Made by a program: the position numbers and the translations under genes | The notes under the pieces: model-generated | The model's input: the letters and a program-made list of their open reading frames with translations, nothing else | Database searches by the model: none | Told to the model about the DNA's origin: nothing | Origin: Streptomyces goshikiensis | Lineage (GTDB): Bacteria > Actinomycetota > Actinomycetes > Streptomycetales > Streptomycetaceae | Reading direction: 5' to 3' | Length of the DNA: 33,759 nucleotides | NCBI RefSeq assembly: GCF_014650555.1 | Contig: NZ_BMVE01000025.1 | Span: 1-33,759 of the forward strand | In this document: piece by piece, positions 7,717-14,402 of the stretch | How positions within the stretch are numbered: the first letter of the stretch is position 1 | Layout: each line of letters starts with the position of its first letter

Positions 7717-8031
7717 TCAGCGGTTGCCGGTCCAGACGATGCGTTCCGCGAACCCACCCCGCTGCTCGGCCTTCGCTGCCCGGATCTTCTCCAGCTGAGC
7801 CGGATCGACGCCGAGGTCGGCCGCGAGGGCGAAGGCGACCTCGAGGACGTCCGCGAGCTCTTCGGGGGCGTCGGTCTCGTCCGCCTCCATGTACTCCGCG
7901 ACTTCTTCGGTCAGCTTCGCGCGGAGGCGCTGGCGGTACTCGGCCGGATCGGCCACGTAGACCTCCGGCTCGGCTCCGTCCGCGCGGATGATCTGAGGAA
8001 TCCGGTCCCGTACCAGCTTGCCGTAGAGCAC
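7717..8031 (-). CDS. MazG-like nucleotide pyrophosphohydrolase
   Basis: About 104 residues. The N-terminus YGKLVRDRIPQII is typical of short all-alpha MazG-like proteins. The metal-binding EExxE...ExxD pattern is visible as KLTEEVAEYMEA and PEELADVLEVAFALA. These proteins hydrolyse (d)NTPs to monophosphates. I choose GTG at 8031 because AGGAGAAG lies 4 nt upstream and family members begin just before KLVRDRIP; a GTG at 8046 has no ribosome site. It converges on the EEP-methyltransferase gene, so it has its own promoter. It completes a set of nucleotide-acting proteins in this cluster but may be an independent housekeeping gene. Confidence 0.88.
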   Translation of the reverse strand: MLYGKLVRDRIPQIIRADGAEPEVYVADPAEYRQRLRAKLTEEVAEYMEADETDAPEELADVLEVAFALAADLGVDPAQLEKIRAAKAEQRGGFAERIVWTGNR

Positions 8032-8212
8032 GTACTTCTCCTGCACCAGGTCGCCATGGGCCGGCCAGACGGCCGGGCCCTCATGTTGTTCGAGCCTAGA
8101 GATGGGGCCTCAACTGGCGCCATCAGAACCAGGAATCCCACCCGAAGCGGTTAGCCCTGTGGCTGAGCCGCGCCTCTGGAGCCACCAAGTACTGCTCTCG
8201 GGCCGGCGGGCT

Positions 8213-8581
8213 GGTGTGGGGCTTCGCCCGTCCTGGGATAGCCGCTCGGCGATGGCGTACGAGTCCAGGCTCAGGGCGCGGATGTCGTCGACCAGGTCGC
8301 GCCACGGCTGCCCGAGGCCTCCAGGTAGGCGATGGCGACGCCGTATCCCCGTACGCCTCGTTGCGGGCGGGGAGAGGACGCAGGACTACGCACTCACTCC
8401 TCCAGGAACACCGCGGCGCGCCAGAAGGCGTCCGCGTCGGCCTGGTCCAGGCGGGGGGTATTGACGCGGTGCCGGGCGGCCGTGCCGACGAGCACGGAGA
8501 GGTCGTTGACGGTGAGGCCGGAGCGCAGGCTCTCCTCCTGGCGGTCCAGGAGCCATCGGTAGTCGACGAGCAGTTCCACTG
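8213..8581 (-). pseudogene. Decayed Fic/Doc-family toxin gene
   Basis: The reverse strand from a GTG at 8581 gives VELLVDYRWLLDRQEESL..LTVNDLSVLVGTAARHRVNTPRLDQADADAFWRAAVFLEE and then a stop at 8394. Across that stop, other frames continue with VVLRPLPARNEAYG, GVAIAYLEASG and QPWRDLVDDIRALSLDSYAIAERLSQDGR. This order matches short Doc-like toxin components of Streptomyces toxin-antitoxin pairs. The first break is explained by a duplicated AGTG at the EE-C junction; at least two more small indels follow. Left boundary uncertain. Confidence 0.65.
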
Positions 8582-8584
8582 GGG

Positions 8585-8772
8585 TCAGGCGGCCAGGCCG
8601 CCCGCGGGGTGTGGTGGGCGGTGGACGGCGGCAGCCCGCCGAAGTCGGCGTCGAACCGCTCTAGAAGTCCGGGCGCGCCGATGGCGCGCCGGAAGACGGC
8701 CGTGGCCGTGTCGAGCCGCTGCTCGTGCTCCTTCTCCTCGGCGACCCTGGCGAGATGGTCCTTCATGGACAT
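8585..8772 (-). pseudogene. Frameshifted antitoxin gene partner of the Fic/Doc relic
   Basis: Starting at 8772 (MSMKDHLARV) or 8766 (MKDHLARV) the reverse strand encodes AEEKEHEQRLDTATAVFRRAIGAPGLLERFDADFGGLPPSTAHHTPR and then runs into the toxin in the wrong frame. A neighbouring frame ends AGGLAA at a TGA at 8585-8587, four bases before the toxin GTG, which is the expected gene end. A small indel near the HHTP codons therefore separates the two. The start codon coincides with the point where Cas2e homology begins on the other strand, marking a recombination junction. Confidence 0.6.
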
Positions 8773-9091
8773 GCCCGCGGTCCGCGGATTCCTTACCCGC
8801 TGGCTCTTCGAGATCCCGCCCGGAGTCTTCATCGGCGGACCGTCTGCCCGTGTCAGGGCGGCGCTGTGGGAGGAAGTTCGGCGATACGCGGGCATGGGGC
8901 GCGCTCTTCTGGCGTACAACACCGACAATGAACAGGGCTTCGCCTTCGAGGCCCACGACCACAAGTGGCGCCCGATTGATCATGAAGGAGTCACGCTGAT
9001 CCACCGCCCCAGTGACCGCGTCGCTCCACCGCCGCCGAGCCGCCAGGGCTGGAGCAAGGCGTCGAAGCGCCGCCGTTTCGGAAACAGGTAG
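8765..9091 (+). pseudogene. cas2e: cas2e (type I-E Cas2) lacking its normal N-terminus
   Basis: From about 8774 frame 2 encodes VRGFLTRWLFEIPPGVFIGG, SARVRAALWEEV, RALLAYNTDNEQGFAFEAHDHKWRPIDHEGVTLIHRP, a clear match to type I-E Cas2, which acts with Cas1 in spacer integration. The first beta strand (about ten residues, usually a hydrophobic V-I-V-L segment) is missing; instead the open frame starts MDMPA at 8765, inside the antitoxin start on the opposite strand. The C-terminus carries an extra basic tail, RQGWSKASKRRRFGNR, ending at the first bases of the CRISPR leader. Without the first strand of the ferredoxin-like core the protein is probably non-functional. Its position shows that the cas operon once lay to the left and was deleted. 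Confidence 0.85.
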
Positions 9092-9173
9092 ATCCGATTG
9101 ATACCCTATGTCGGAATCTCGGGAAGTGGTTCAAAGTGAGCCGGATTCCGTAGAAACTCGCAGGTCACGAAGA
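9085..9173 (+). promoter_or_regulatory. CRISPR leader of array 2
   Basis: Near-identical (four differences in 89 bp) to 111-199 and directly abutting the first repeat of array 2. It overlaps the last codons of the cas2e relic (stop at 9089-9091), the normal arrangement for a cas-proximal array. This suggests that array 2 is the original one. Confidence 0.85.
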
Positions 9174-9748
9174 CTGCTCCCCGCACCCGCGGGGATGACC
9201 CCTACTGGGGCGGCTGGAGGTGGCCGCGGCTCAACTGCTCTCCGCACCCGCGGGGATGACCCCGGGGACTCGGCCAGCTCGTCCATGCTGGTCGGCTGCT
9301 CCCCGCATCCGCGGGGATGACCCGTGCCCACCCTGGGCCGGTACGTCATCCTCCCCTGCTCCCCGCACCCGCGGGGATGACCCCCGGCCCCACCGGCCGG
9401 GGAGGCCGAGGCGGCACTGCTCCCCGCACCCGCGGGGATGCCCCCCAGCATCCGCTTCACCAGCCCCCGCCGGCTCTGCTTCCCGCACCCGCGGGGATGA
9501 CCCCGAGACGCCCACCCGGTCAATGGTCTGGCCTGCCTGCTCCCCGCACCCACGGGGATGACCCCGGAGTCGATGGTCTTGGCATAGCCGATCTGGCCTG
9601 CTTCCTGCACCCGCGGGGATGACCCCTGGTGAAGCTTGACGATGACCGTGCCGTCCGGCTGCTCCCCGCACCCGCGGGGATGACCCCGGCCGAGCCCTCA
9701 CCAGAGTCGTCACCATGACCTGCTCCCCGCCCCCGCGGGGATGACCCC
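9174..9748 (+). CRISPR. CRISPR array 2, type I-E, 10 repeats / 9 spacers
   Basis: Repeats start at 9174, 9235, 9296, 9356, 9417, 9476, 9537, 9598, 9659 and 9720, with the same hairpin core as array 1 and 31-32 bp spacers. Unlike array 1, almost every internal repeat carries private changes: C to T in the second copy, CATCC and a terminal G in the third, a 1-nt deletion in the fifth, CTTCCC in the sixth, CACGG in the seventh, CTTCCTGC in the eighth, CCCCCG in the last. The first repeat matches the first repeat of array 1. I see no spacer shared between the arrays. Widespread repeat drift suggests an array no longer under selection. Confidence 0.96.
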
Positions 9749-10026
9749 AAGGTGCTGGCCGTCAGGTGTTCTCTCACCACCCCGAACGCATGCCGAACGA
9801 GGAGTCCGACGAGATCCTTGACGCCCTCACGAGGGTCATGTTCCTGGGCATCGGCCACCCGGACCGTCCGAAGCTGGTCGTGATGGGGAAGACGACCCGC
9901 CGAGGGCATAGACGACGTCCCCTCCCCGGGCCCCCCGCCCAGCACCTTCGACTCGGTCCGCTGGGGTGCGTGCGGGGCCTTAATGTCCGGCTGGACAACC
10001 ACAAGGCCCCGCGGACGCGGTGACGT
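9749..10026. other. No supported gene downstream of array 2
   Basis: A rightward open frame at 9766-10023 has no ribosome site or recognisable motif. Its middle (SDEILDALTRVMFLGIGHPDRPKLVVMGKTTRR) looks mildly protein-like and might be a gene fragment. Confidence 0.35.
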
Positions 10027-10263
10027 TCAGAAAGGCGCGAGCCCCTTTGCAGCCGGCTCGGGCCCGGCATCCTCGAACATCGGCAGCAGCAGGTCCGAGT
10101 CTGCCGGGATGAGGCGACCCGAGGCGATGCAGCTGATCGGGGGGAGCCCGTGGCGGCGGTTCTGCGGCCCCGGCGGGTCGTGCCGGGCCAGGTGGCGCGT
10201 GTCCGGGCTGACGGCGACGGAGCGACGGCAGGCAGGGCAGGTGATGCGAGGCCATGCGGACAT
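10027..10263 (-). CDS. Small CxxC zinc-ribbon-like protein, copy 1
   Basis: 78 residues starting at ATG 10263 with a GAAGGAGA ribosome site. CPACRR at 9-14 and a single later Cys in ISCIASG are shared in order with the 84-residue protein at 13943-14197 (CPVCDR, then LILCPGS), so the two are paralogues. The C-terminus is acidic and proline/alanine-rich. Paired or split CxxC suggests a zinc-binding small protein, perhaps a regulator partner. Upstream (10401-10470) is a helically phased repeat region, as for the second copy. The HTH gene that accompanies copy 2 is missing here, so this may be an orphaned half-locus. Function unknown. Confidence 0.65.
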   Translation of the reverse strand: MSAWPRITCPACRRSVAVSPDTRHLARHDPPGPQNRRHGLPPISCIASGRLIPADSDLLLPMFEDAGPEPAAKGLAPF

Positions 10264-10400
10264 GACGAAGTCTCCTTCGTTGAAGGTGTGTTGAGGAGTC
10301 GCGTCCCCGAGAACCGGGGCGTGTTTGGAGAGTAGGAGCGCCGGCTGAGCCTGGCGAGCGGCGGCTAAAATCGCACCGGCGCACTGCATCTCAGCAGGTC

Positions 10401-10470
10401 ACACTCAAAGAAACTCAACGGAACAGACGAATCGGGTCGAGATAGCTCTAGAAGGATCGAGAAAGCTCTA
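10401..10470. promoter_or_regulatory. 10/20-bp phased repeats upstream of the small CxxC gene
   Basis: Read in 10-bp rows the block shows ACTCAA at 10403 and 10413, TCGA at 10437 and 10457, and (T/A)AGCTCTAG at 10443 and 10463. Each pair recurs at 10 or 20 bp, so identical sequence faces the same side of the helix. Probable operator array for a DNA-binding regulator. Confidence 0.45.
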
Positions 10471-10727
10471 GGCCACCGACCCCGAACTTGGCCGGATCAC
10501 GTTAGGTGCCCGCGTCGGGCCCGCAGGGGAACGTATTTTCGGACACGGCGAACATCCCTTCTGTGAGGGCGAAGCGGAGGGTGTCCTCGGAGGTCGAGGT
10601 GTGAGTGGAGCGTATGACCGGCCGGGCAGCCTGGCGAGCACCGAGTGCGGAAACCGGCAACGGGGGCGTTGCCGCAGGTGAAAGGCTATGCAAGGTATCG
10701 CAAGAGGACATGAGTGCCCATCAGTGG
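10471..10727. other. No supported gene
   Basis: Only very short frames exist. One on the reverse strand (ATG at 10554, 17 codons, GAAGGG just upstream) could be the truncated start of a lost gene. Nothing else is recognisable. Confidence 0.35.
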
Positions 10728-10823
10728 CTAACTATGACTAACTTCCGCGAGATCATTAGAGGCCAACTTGGCCAGTTCGCGCCGTCGGTCACGGCCCGCC
10801 TGCATGGTCAGGATCTGGGGCAT
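10728..10823 (-). CDS. Possible 31-residue peptide gene
   Basis: ATG at 10823 with GGGAGGGA 8 nt upstream starts a short basic peptide (MPQILTMQAGRDRRRELAKL, then ASNDLAEVSHS) ending at 10728. The strong ribosome site and the position next to a phased repeat array mirror the two small CxxC genes, but no CxxC is present. It may be the truncated start of a similar gene. Confidence 0.3.
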   Translation of the reverse strand: MPQILTMQAGRDRRRELAKLASNDLAEVSHS

Positions 10824-10958
10824 GGCGAAAATCCCTCCCATGGAGGCGTATCCGGTGTGTGGCGTCGGCCCGATCGGAGCCGGTGAAGCGAGAGTAGGAC
10901 GAGAGCCCCGTGGTGGCGAGTAGCGCCAACCAAAAGCCGCCATGACCTGCACGTAGTC

Positions 10959-11028
10959 AGACTGCGCGAGAGTGTAGGCAGAGTGCGCGAGACGGTATTC
11001 AGAGTGTCGGGAGAGTAGTGCCAGAGTG
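10959..11028. repeat. Seven helically phased AGAGTG repeats
   Basis: AGAGTG or one/two-base variants begin at 10959 (AGACTG), 10969, 10980, 10990 (AGACGG), 11001, 11012 (AGAGTA) and 11023. Steps are 10, 11, 10, 11, 11 and 11 bp, an average of 10.7 bp, close to the B-DNA helical repeat. Seven copies on one face of the helix strongly suggest cooperative binding of a regulator. Confidence 0.6.
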
Positions 11029-11100
11029 CTCCGGAGGGGCACGGGCGAGTTGGCTTGTTCCGTTCGCCTGAGGGGAGTCTGGCATGGCGCGGCAGGGACG

Positions 11101-11240
11101 ATGGGAGCGCAGACGCAGATTCCGTCACCGTGGAACGGTGAGGATTGGTGAGTCTGGCCGAGGGGGTCCGAGAGCTGGTGAGTTACGGACGTCTCGAACT
11201 CGCCGTTCACCCCCGCAGAGAGCCGCGCTGGACCGCATAG
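11101..11240 (+). pseudogene. Possible frameshifted 46-codon gene
   Basis: ATG at 11101 opens MGAQTQIPSPWNGEDW and stops; adding one G at the GGTGAG (about 11146) would continue VSLAEGVRELVSYGRLELAV, then HPRREPRWTA to a TAG at 11238-11240, exactly 47 codons. The reconstruction looks protein-like, but I recognise no family. It overlaps the end of the opposing gene by 34 bp. Weak evidence. Confidence 0.25.
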
Positions 11241-11809
11241 GTCCACCCGCGGGGAACCGGGCTTCCCTCGTCCAGCCGCAGGGCCTCGTACGTATCGCAG
11301 ACCAGCCGGAAGGCGGCTTCCTCGGCTGCCAGAAGGTCGATACGGAACGGACCGGCGACGTAGACGGGCCGGCGCTCGTCGCCCATCACGTTCCAGTCGA
11401 GCCGGTGATTGAACGCCTCGGACAGCTCGTCGTCCGGCTGCCTGTCCTGCCGGGGCACGCGACGCTGCTGAAGGTCTCCGATGCCCATCGAGTACTCGTC
11501 GAAGTGCTCGATCACGTCCCGGGCCTTCTTGCCGCCCGGCACTGCCTTGTCGAAGTCGGCGAGAGCCTCCTTCAGCAACTCCTTGGCCGGCCCGGTCTTG
11601 AGGTGCTCGGACGTCATTCGGACACCACGGATCACGTGCCGCAGCGCCATCACCGTGTACGGGGCGTCAATCACCGCGCGGTCGGGATCGCCCTCGTTGA
11701 GCATCCGGTGAACGTCGAGCGCGACCTTGCGGTGTGCCATCCACGCCGATGTGTGTCCGATGTTGGCGCCGTGCTGCGTCGGCTGCCACCGTGCATTGGT
11801 CTCGCTCAT
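11207..11809 (-). CDS. Hypothetical protein with RX4H (HEPN-like) signature
   Basis: 200 residues from ATG 11809 (MSETNARW), with GGGAGG about 9 nt upstream. Mostly helical by composition: an amphipathic segment YTVMALRHVIRGVRMTSEHL near 51-70 and then KKARDVIEHFDEYSMG near 95-109. Arg97 and His102 form RX4H, the spacing found in HEPN ribonucleases and in helical proteins of defence and toxin systems. The identification rests on this motif and helical character only. No paired nucleotidyltransferase or antitoxin gene is adjacent. Confidence 0.7.
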   Translation of the reverse strand: MSETNARWQPTQHGANIGHTSAWMAHRKVALDVHRMLNEGDPDRAVIDAPYTVMALRHVIRGVRMTSEHLKTGPAKELLKEALADFDKAVPGGKKARDVIEHFDEYSMGIGDLQQRRVPRQDRQPDDELSEAFNHRLDWNVMGDERRPVYVAGPFRIDLLAAEEAAFRLVCDTYEALRLDEGSPVPRGWTYAVQRGSLRG

Positions 11810-12193
11810 CTTCCGAACCTCCCTGAGTACTTGGGCAGAACAGGCCAGGATACGGGTTCGCACCGACAGCGGTCGCTAGCATTTTGGGGAAGATTCAGCA
11901 GACGGTGCCGAAGCCCTGACGTCCGCACCGCACGCCCTGAGCGTTCTTGCGTTACCTCGGCGAGATCGGTAGACGGAGCTACGCGACGGAGCGGTTGAGG
12001 CTTGTCCTTAAATGGGTCGCAAGCTCCGCCGCGCAGGGCCGCGCGCTTGGCAACGGTGTTACGGGCGGTCTTTGCGGCGATGTAGGCGCCCAGGTCCCTG
12101 TGCTGGCTGGCCAGGATGTGAGTCCCGGAGGCTGCCGTGGAGAGCGCTGTCCCCTACGGTGTCGCCCACGTACACGTAAGGGGTGGGGATCGA
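11810..12193. other. Intergenic, no supported gene
   Basis: Start region of the divergent neighbours. The reverse strand at about 12000-12120 reads THILASQHRDLGAYIAAKTARNTVAKRA, which is mildly protein-like but lacks start and stop; possibly a gene fragment. I see no RNA gene here. Confidence 0.35.
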
Positions 12194-12739
12194 ATGGACG
12201 CGGGCGACTGGATCGGGCTGGGGAGCGCTGGGGTTGCTGGCGTTGCTGCTGGGATTGCGATCTGGCAGGCGAGGATAGCCAAGGCTTCAGCCGCCGCCGC
12301 GAAGACGCAGGCGAAGGCGGCGGAGCGGCAGGTGCTGATCATGGAGCAGCAGCTGGCCAACGAGAATGCCGACCGTGATCACGCAGCCGGGCCCGTGTTC
12401 CAGGTGACGTCGGCCGTCATCGTGGACGACTACCGCGGTCAGCCCGAAGCGCGTATCACGGTCGAGCAGGCTGCCGGTGCGCCACTGTCGAAGGCCACAG
12501 TGAGCACACGCACCTCGGACAACGTCTTTGGCCTTGTGCGCGGGGACGAAACACGTGGGTCTGTTGAGTGGACCGACACTGCTGAGGGCTCGACCTGCGA
12601 ACTCCGGGCGGCCCTTGAGTACAACTTCATTACCCCGGTCAATGTGGTCCTCGACTTTGCCTGTGTTGAGGCGCACGGTGACCGAACCTGGCAGCGCAGC
12701 ATCACTGCGGTCCCCCAGCGGCCGCCGGAGGAGCCTTAG
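12194..12739 (+). CDS. Membrane-anchored hypothetical protein with coiled coil
   Basis: 181 residues from ATG 12194, preceded by GGGGTGGGG. Residues about 5-24 (WIGLGSAGVAGVAAGIAIW) form one transmembrane helix. Residues 27-60 are an Ala/Lys/Gln-rich coiled coil (KASAAAAKTQAKAAERQVLI). The remainder is a beta-rich domain (FQVTSAVIVDDYRGQPEARITVEQ through the tryptophan near the end). This helix-plus-coil layout is common in small actinobacterial membrane proteins of unknown function. An in-frame ATG at 12137 would add 19 residues but lacks a ribosome site. Confidence 0.7.
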   Translation: MDAGDWIGLGSAGVAGVAAGIAIWQARIAKASAAAAKTQAKAAERQVLIMEQQLANENADRDHAAGPVFQVTSAVIVDDYRGQPEARITVEQAAGAPLSKATVSTRTSDNVFGLVRGDETRGSVEWTDTAEGSTCELRAALEYNFITPVNVVLDFACVEAHGDRTWQRSITAVPQRPPEEP

Positions 12740-12975
12740 CGCCGTCCCCGTGTGCGTTGGGTGCAGTGAGACGGTTCTGTGTTTGGCGCGGCCCGGTCCG
12801 GAGCCCGGCTACCCGACGTGGCGGGGCTCGGCACCGCCCCACGAGCGCAGATGTTGGAGTGCAGCACTTGTGGTCCGAAATCGCGCCGTGGCCGAGCCGC
12901 CCGCGTCAGCACCAGGGCGAAGCTCTTCGAGTAGCAGAGGCGCAGGCAGGCGTACAGCGGGGTCCCTGACCGTAC

Positions 12976-13518
12976 CTATTCGAGCATCGTGTGCCCGAGC
13001 TGCTGGTGGCAGAAGTGGATCAGGTCGAGCCCCCGCTGGAACGCATCGGCGGTCTTCTCCTGGCCCTTCTCCCGCAGGAGCTTGATCCCGTTGTTCGACC
13101 AGACGACCGACAACGCGGTGTAGCAGAGCGCCTGGTTCCAGGTGCCCAGCCCCGTCAGCAGGCGGAAGGCGGTCATCACGACCTCCTTCATCTCCGCGTC
13201 CGTGAGCTCCCCCATCTCGAAGAGGTCGAGAGCCTTCTTCGCGCCGCGTGAGATGCCGGTGTAGATGTCGAGGGCCTCCTCCGTGAGCGGCGATCCGTCG
13301 GGGCGGGCCGAGGGCAGCATGTCCACCGCGGCCACCCCGAAGCGGGTCAGGAGCTGCCGCTGGTCATCTGCCGCCAGGAACCGCTCCCACATCTCTTCTT
13401 CGGCGACGCGGGCAGATGCGTACCGCTCGCTGACCGGCCGGGCCTGCTCGGCGCGTATCTTCCGGTCGAGTGCGCGCTGGCTGCGTGCCACGTTGCTGAA
13501 TCTGTCCAGGATTCCCAT
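12976..13518 (-). CDS. Hypothetical helical protein
   Basis: 180 residues from ATG 13518 (MGILDRFSNVARSQRALDRK), with GCGGAAGC upstream. It is predominantly helical and charged, with no transmembrane segment: an N-terminal basic amphipathic region, RVAEEEMWERFLAADDQRQLLTRFG near 43-67, and a C-terminal half ending FCHQQLGHTMLE. I do not recognise a family. Codon use looks like that of neighbouring real genes and the reading frame is intact. Confidence 0.75.
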   Translation of the reverse strand: MGILDRFSNVARSQRALDRKIRAEQARPVSERYASARVAEEEMWERFLAADDQRQLLTRFGVAAVDMLPSARPDGSPLTEEALDIYTGISRGAKKALDLFEMGELTDAEMKEVVMTAFRLLTGLGTWNQALCYTALSVVWSNNGIKLLREKGQEKTADAFQRGLDLIHFCHQQLGHTMLE

Positions 13519-13634
13519 ATTGCTTCCGCCCCTCAATTTGGTTGGCGGGGAGCATATGGCAGCTCGCGTGCGGGGCGGTCTGGCGCCGCCACCTGCGATA
13601 ACGGAAGCGGTCTATTCAGCCTAAAAATAGCGAT

Positions 13635-13925
13635 ATGACCCGAGACTCAAGGCGAGACTTCCTCGAAGGCACCCGCTCCGCCCCGCAGTCGCCCCCGCGC
13701 CACACAGAGCCCACCGCCGCACCGCCCCCGCCGCCGCGTACCGTCCGCGCCAACGACCGCGCCGAGTTTGTCGTCTACGCCGGCGCGTGGCACGAGTGGT
13801 TTTCCTGCCCGGAGGAAGAGGAGGGCGACGAGGAGCCGGACCTGGAGGCCGCCGCGGACGGGGACGACGAGGACGACGGTCCGGACGACGGAGCGGTGTA
13901 CCTGCCGTTGAACGGCGGCTGCTGA
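13635..13925 (+). CDS. Small acidic hypothetical protein
   Basis: 96 residues. A Pro-rich N-terminal third leads into RANDRAEFVVYAGAWHEWFSC and a long Asp/Glu tract (about 58-87) before the end GAVYLPLNGGC. There is no clear Shine-Dalgarno; an AT-rich stretch directly before the ATG (CTAAAAATAG) allows a leaderless transcript. The acidic tract could be a DNA-mimic or simply low complexity. Its stop is 17 bp from the convergent small CxxC gene. Confidence 0.5.
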   Translation: MTRDSRRDFLEGTRSAPQSPPRHTEPTAAPPPPPRTVRANDRAEFVVYAGAWHEWFSCPEEEEGDEEPDLEAAADGDDEDDGPDDGAVYLPLNGGC

Positions 13926-13942
13926 GTGACCGCGTAGCCGTC

Positions 13943-14197
13943 TTAGAAGATCCGCAGGTGCTCCGTGCCCTCTTCTCCCTCGGCGGCCGGCGGTTCGGCG
14001 TCCTCCGGCATCTGATCCTGCCAGGCGGTCGCCGAGGAGTACGGCAGCTGCACCATGCTGCCTGGGCACAGGATCAAGGACTTCTGTCCGCGTTGCCGCT
14101 TGTGCTGTGCAATAGCGCCGTACCCCGTGCGGCTGGTGGGGGTGAGGGCGGTCGGACGGTCGCAGACGGGACAGGCGGTACGAGGGCATGAGGGCAT
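13943..14197 (-). CDS. Small CxxC zinc-ribbon-like protein, copy 2
   Basis: 84 residues from ATG 14197 with a GAAGGAAA ribosome site. CPVCDRPTALTPTSR at 9-23 and ILCPGS later align with CPACRRSVAVSPDTR and SCIASG of the protein at 10027-10263, so three cysteines are conserved. The C-terminus is acidic (PEDAEPPAAEGEEGTEHLRIF). It is divergent from the HTH-adenylate kinase fusion, with five 10-bp phased repeats between them, so the two genes probably form a regulated pair. A role as accessory factor or antitoxin-like partner is conceivable but unproven. Confidence 0.7.
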   Translation of the reverse strand: MPSCPRTACPVCDRPTALTPTSRTGYGAIAQHKRQRGQKSLILCPGSMVQLPYSSATAWQDQMPEDAEPPAAEGEEGTEHLRIF

Positions 14198-14330
14198 GGC
14201 GAAGTTTCCTTCTCGAACGTGAGAGGTCCGGGCAATCCGCGACTGGAAGAGGGCGGCACCTGGCGATGCGTCAATGAGAGCCGTCGACCCGCCGCTGGTG
14301 GGAGCGGAGCGATCGGACTCGGCAACACCC

Positions 14331-14380
14331 GAAGTTCACCGAGGTTCGGCGTAGTTCACTGAAGTTCGGCGAAGTTCGAC
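14331..14380. promoter_or_regulatory. Five tandem 10-bp GAAGTTC repeats before the HTH-kinase gene
   Basis: The 50 bp divide exactly into five decamers of consensus G(A/T)(A/G)GTTC(A/G)(G/C/A)(C/T), starting at 14331, 14341, 14351, 14361 and 14371. They end 22 bp before the ATG at 14403 and cover the likely -35 zone. TACAGT at 14391-14396 is a plausible -10 only 6 bp before the start codon, implying a leaderless message. The N-terminal HTH of the downstream protein is the obvious candidate ligand (autoregulation). Confidence 0.6.
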
Positions 14381-14402
14381 AGCAGCTCCCTACAGTGGAC
14401 GG

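Noticed and set aside
13635..13925. Small protein ending LPLNGGC as a peptide natural-product precursor
   Set aside because: No modifying enzyme, protease or transporter gene nearby; the acidic tract is low complexity.
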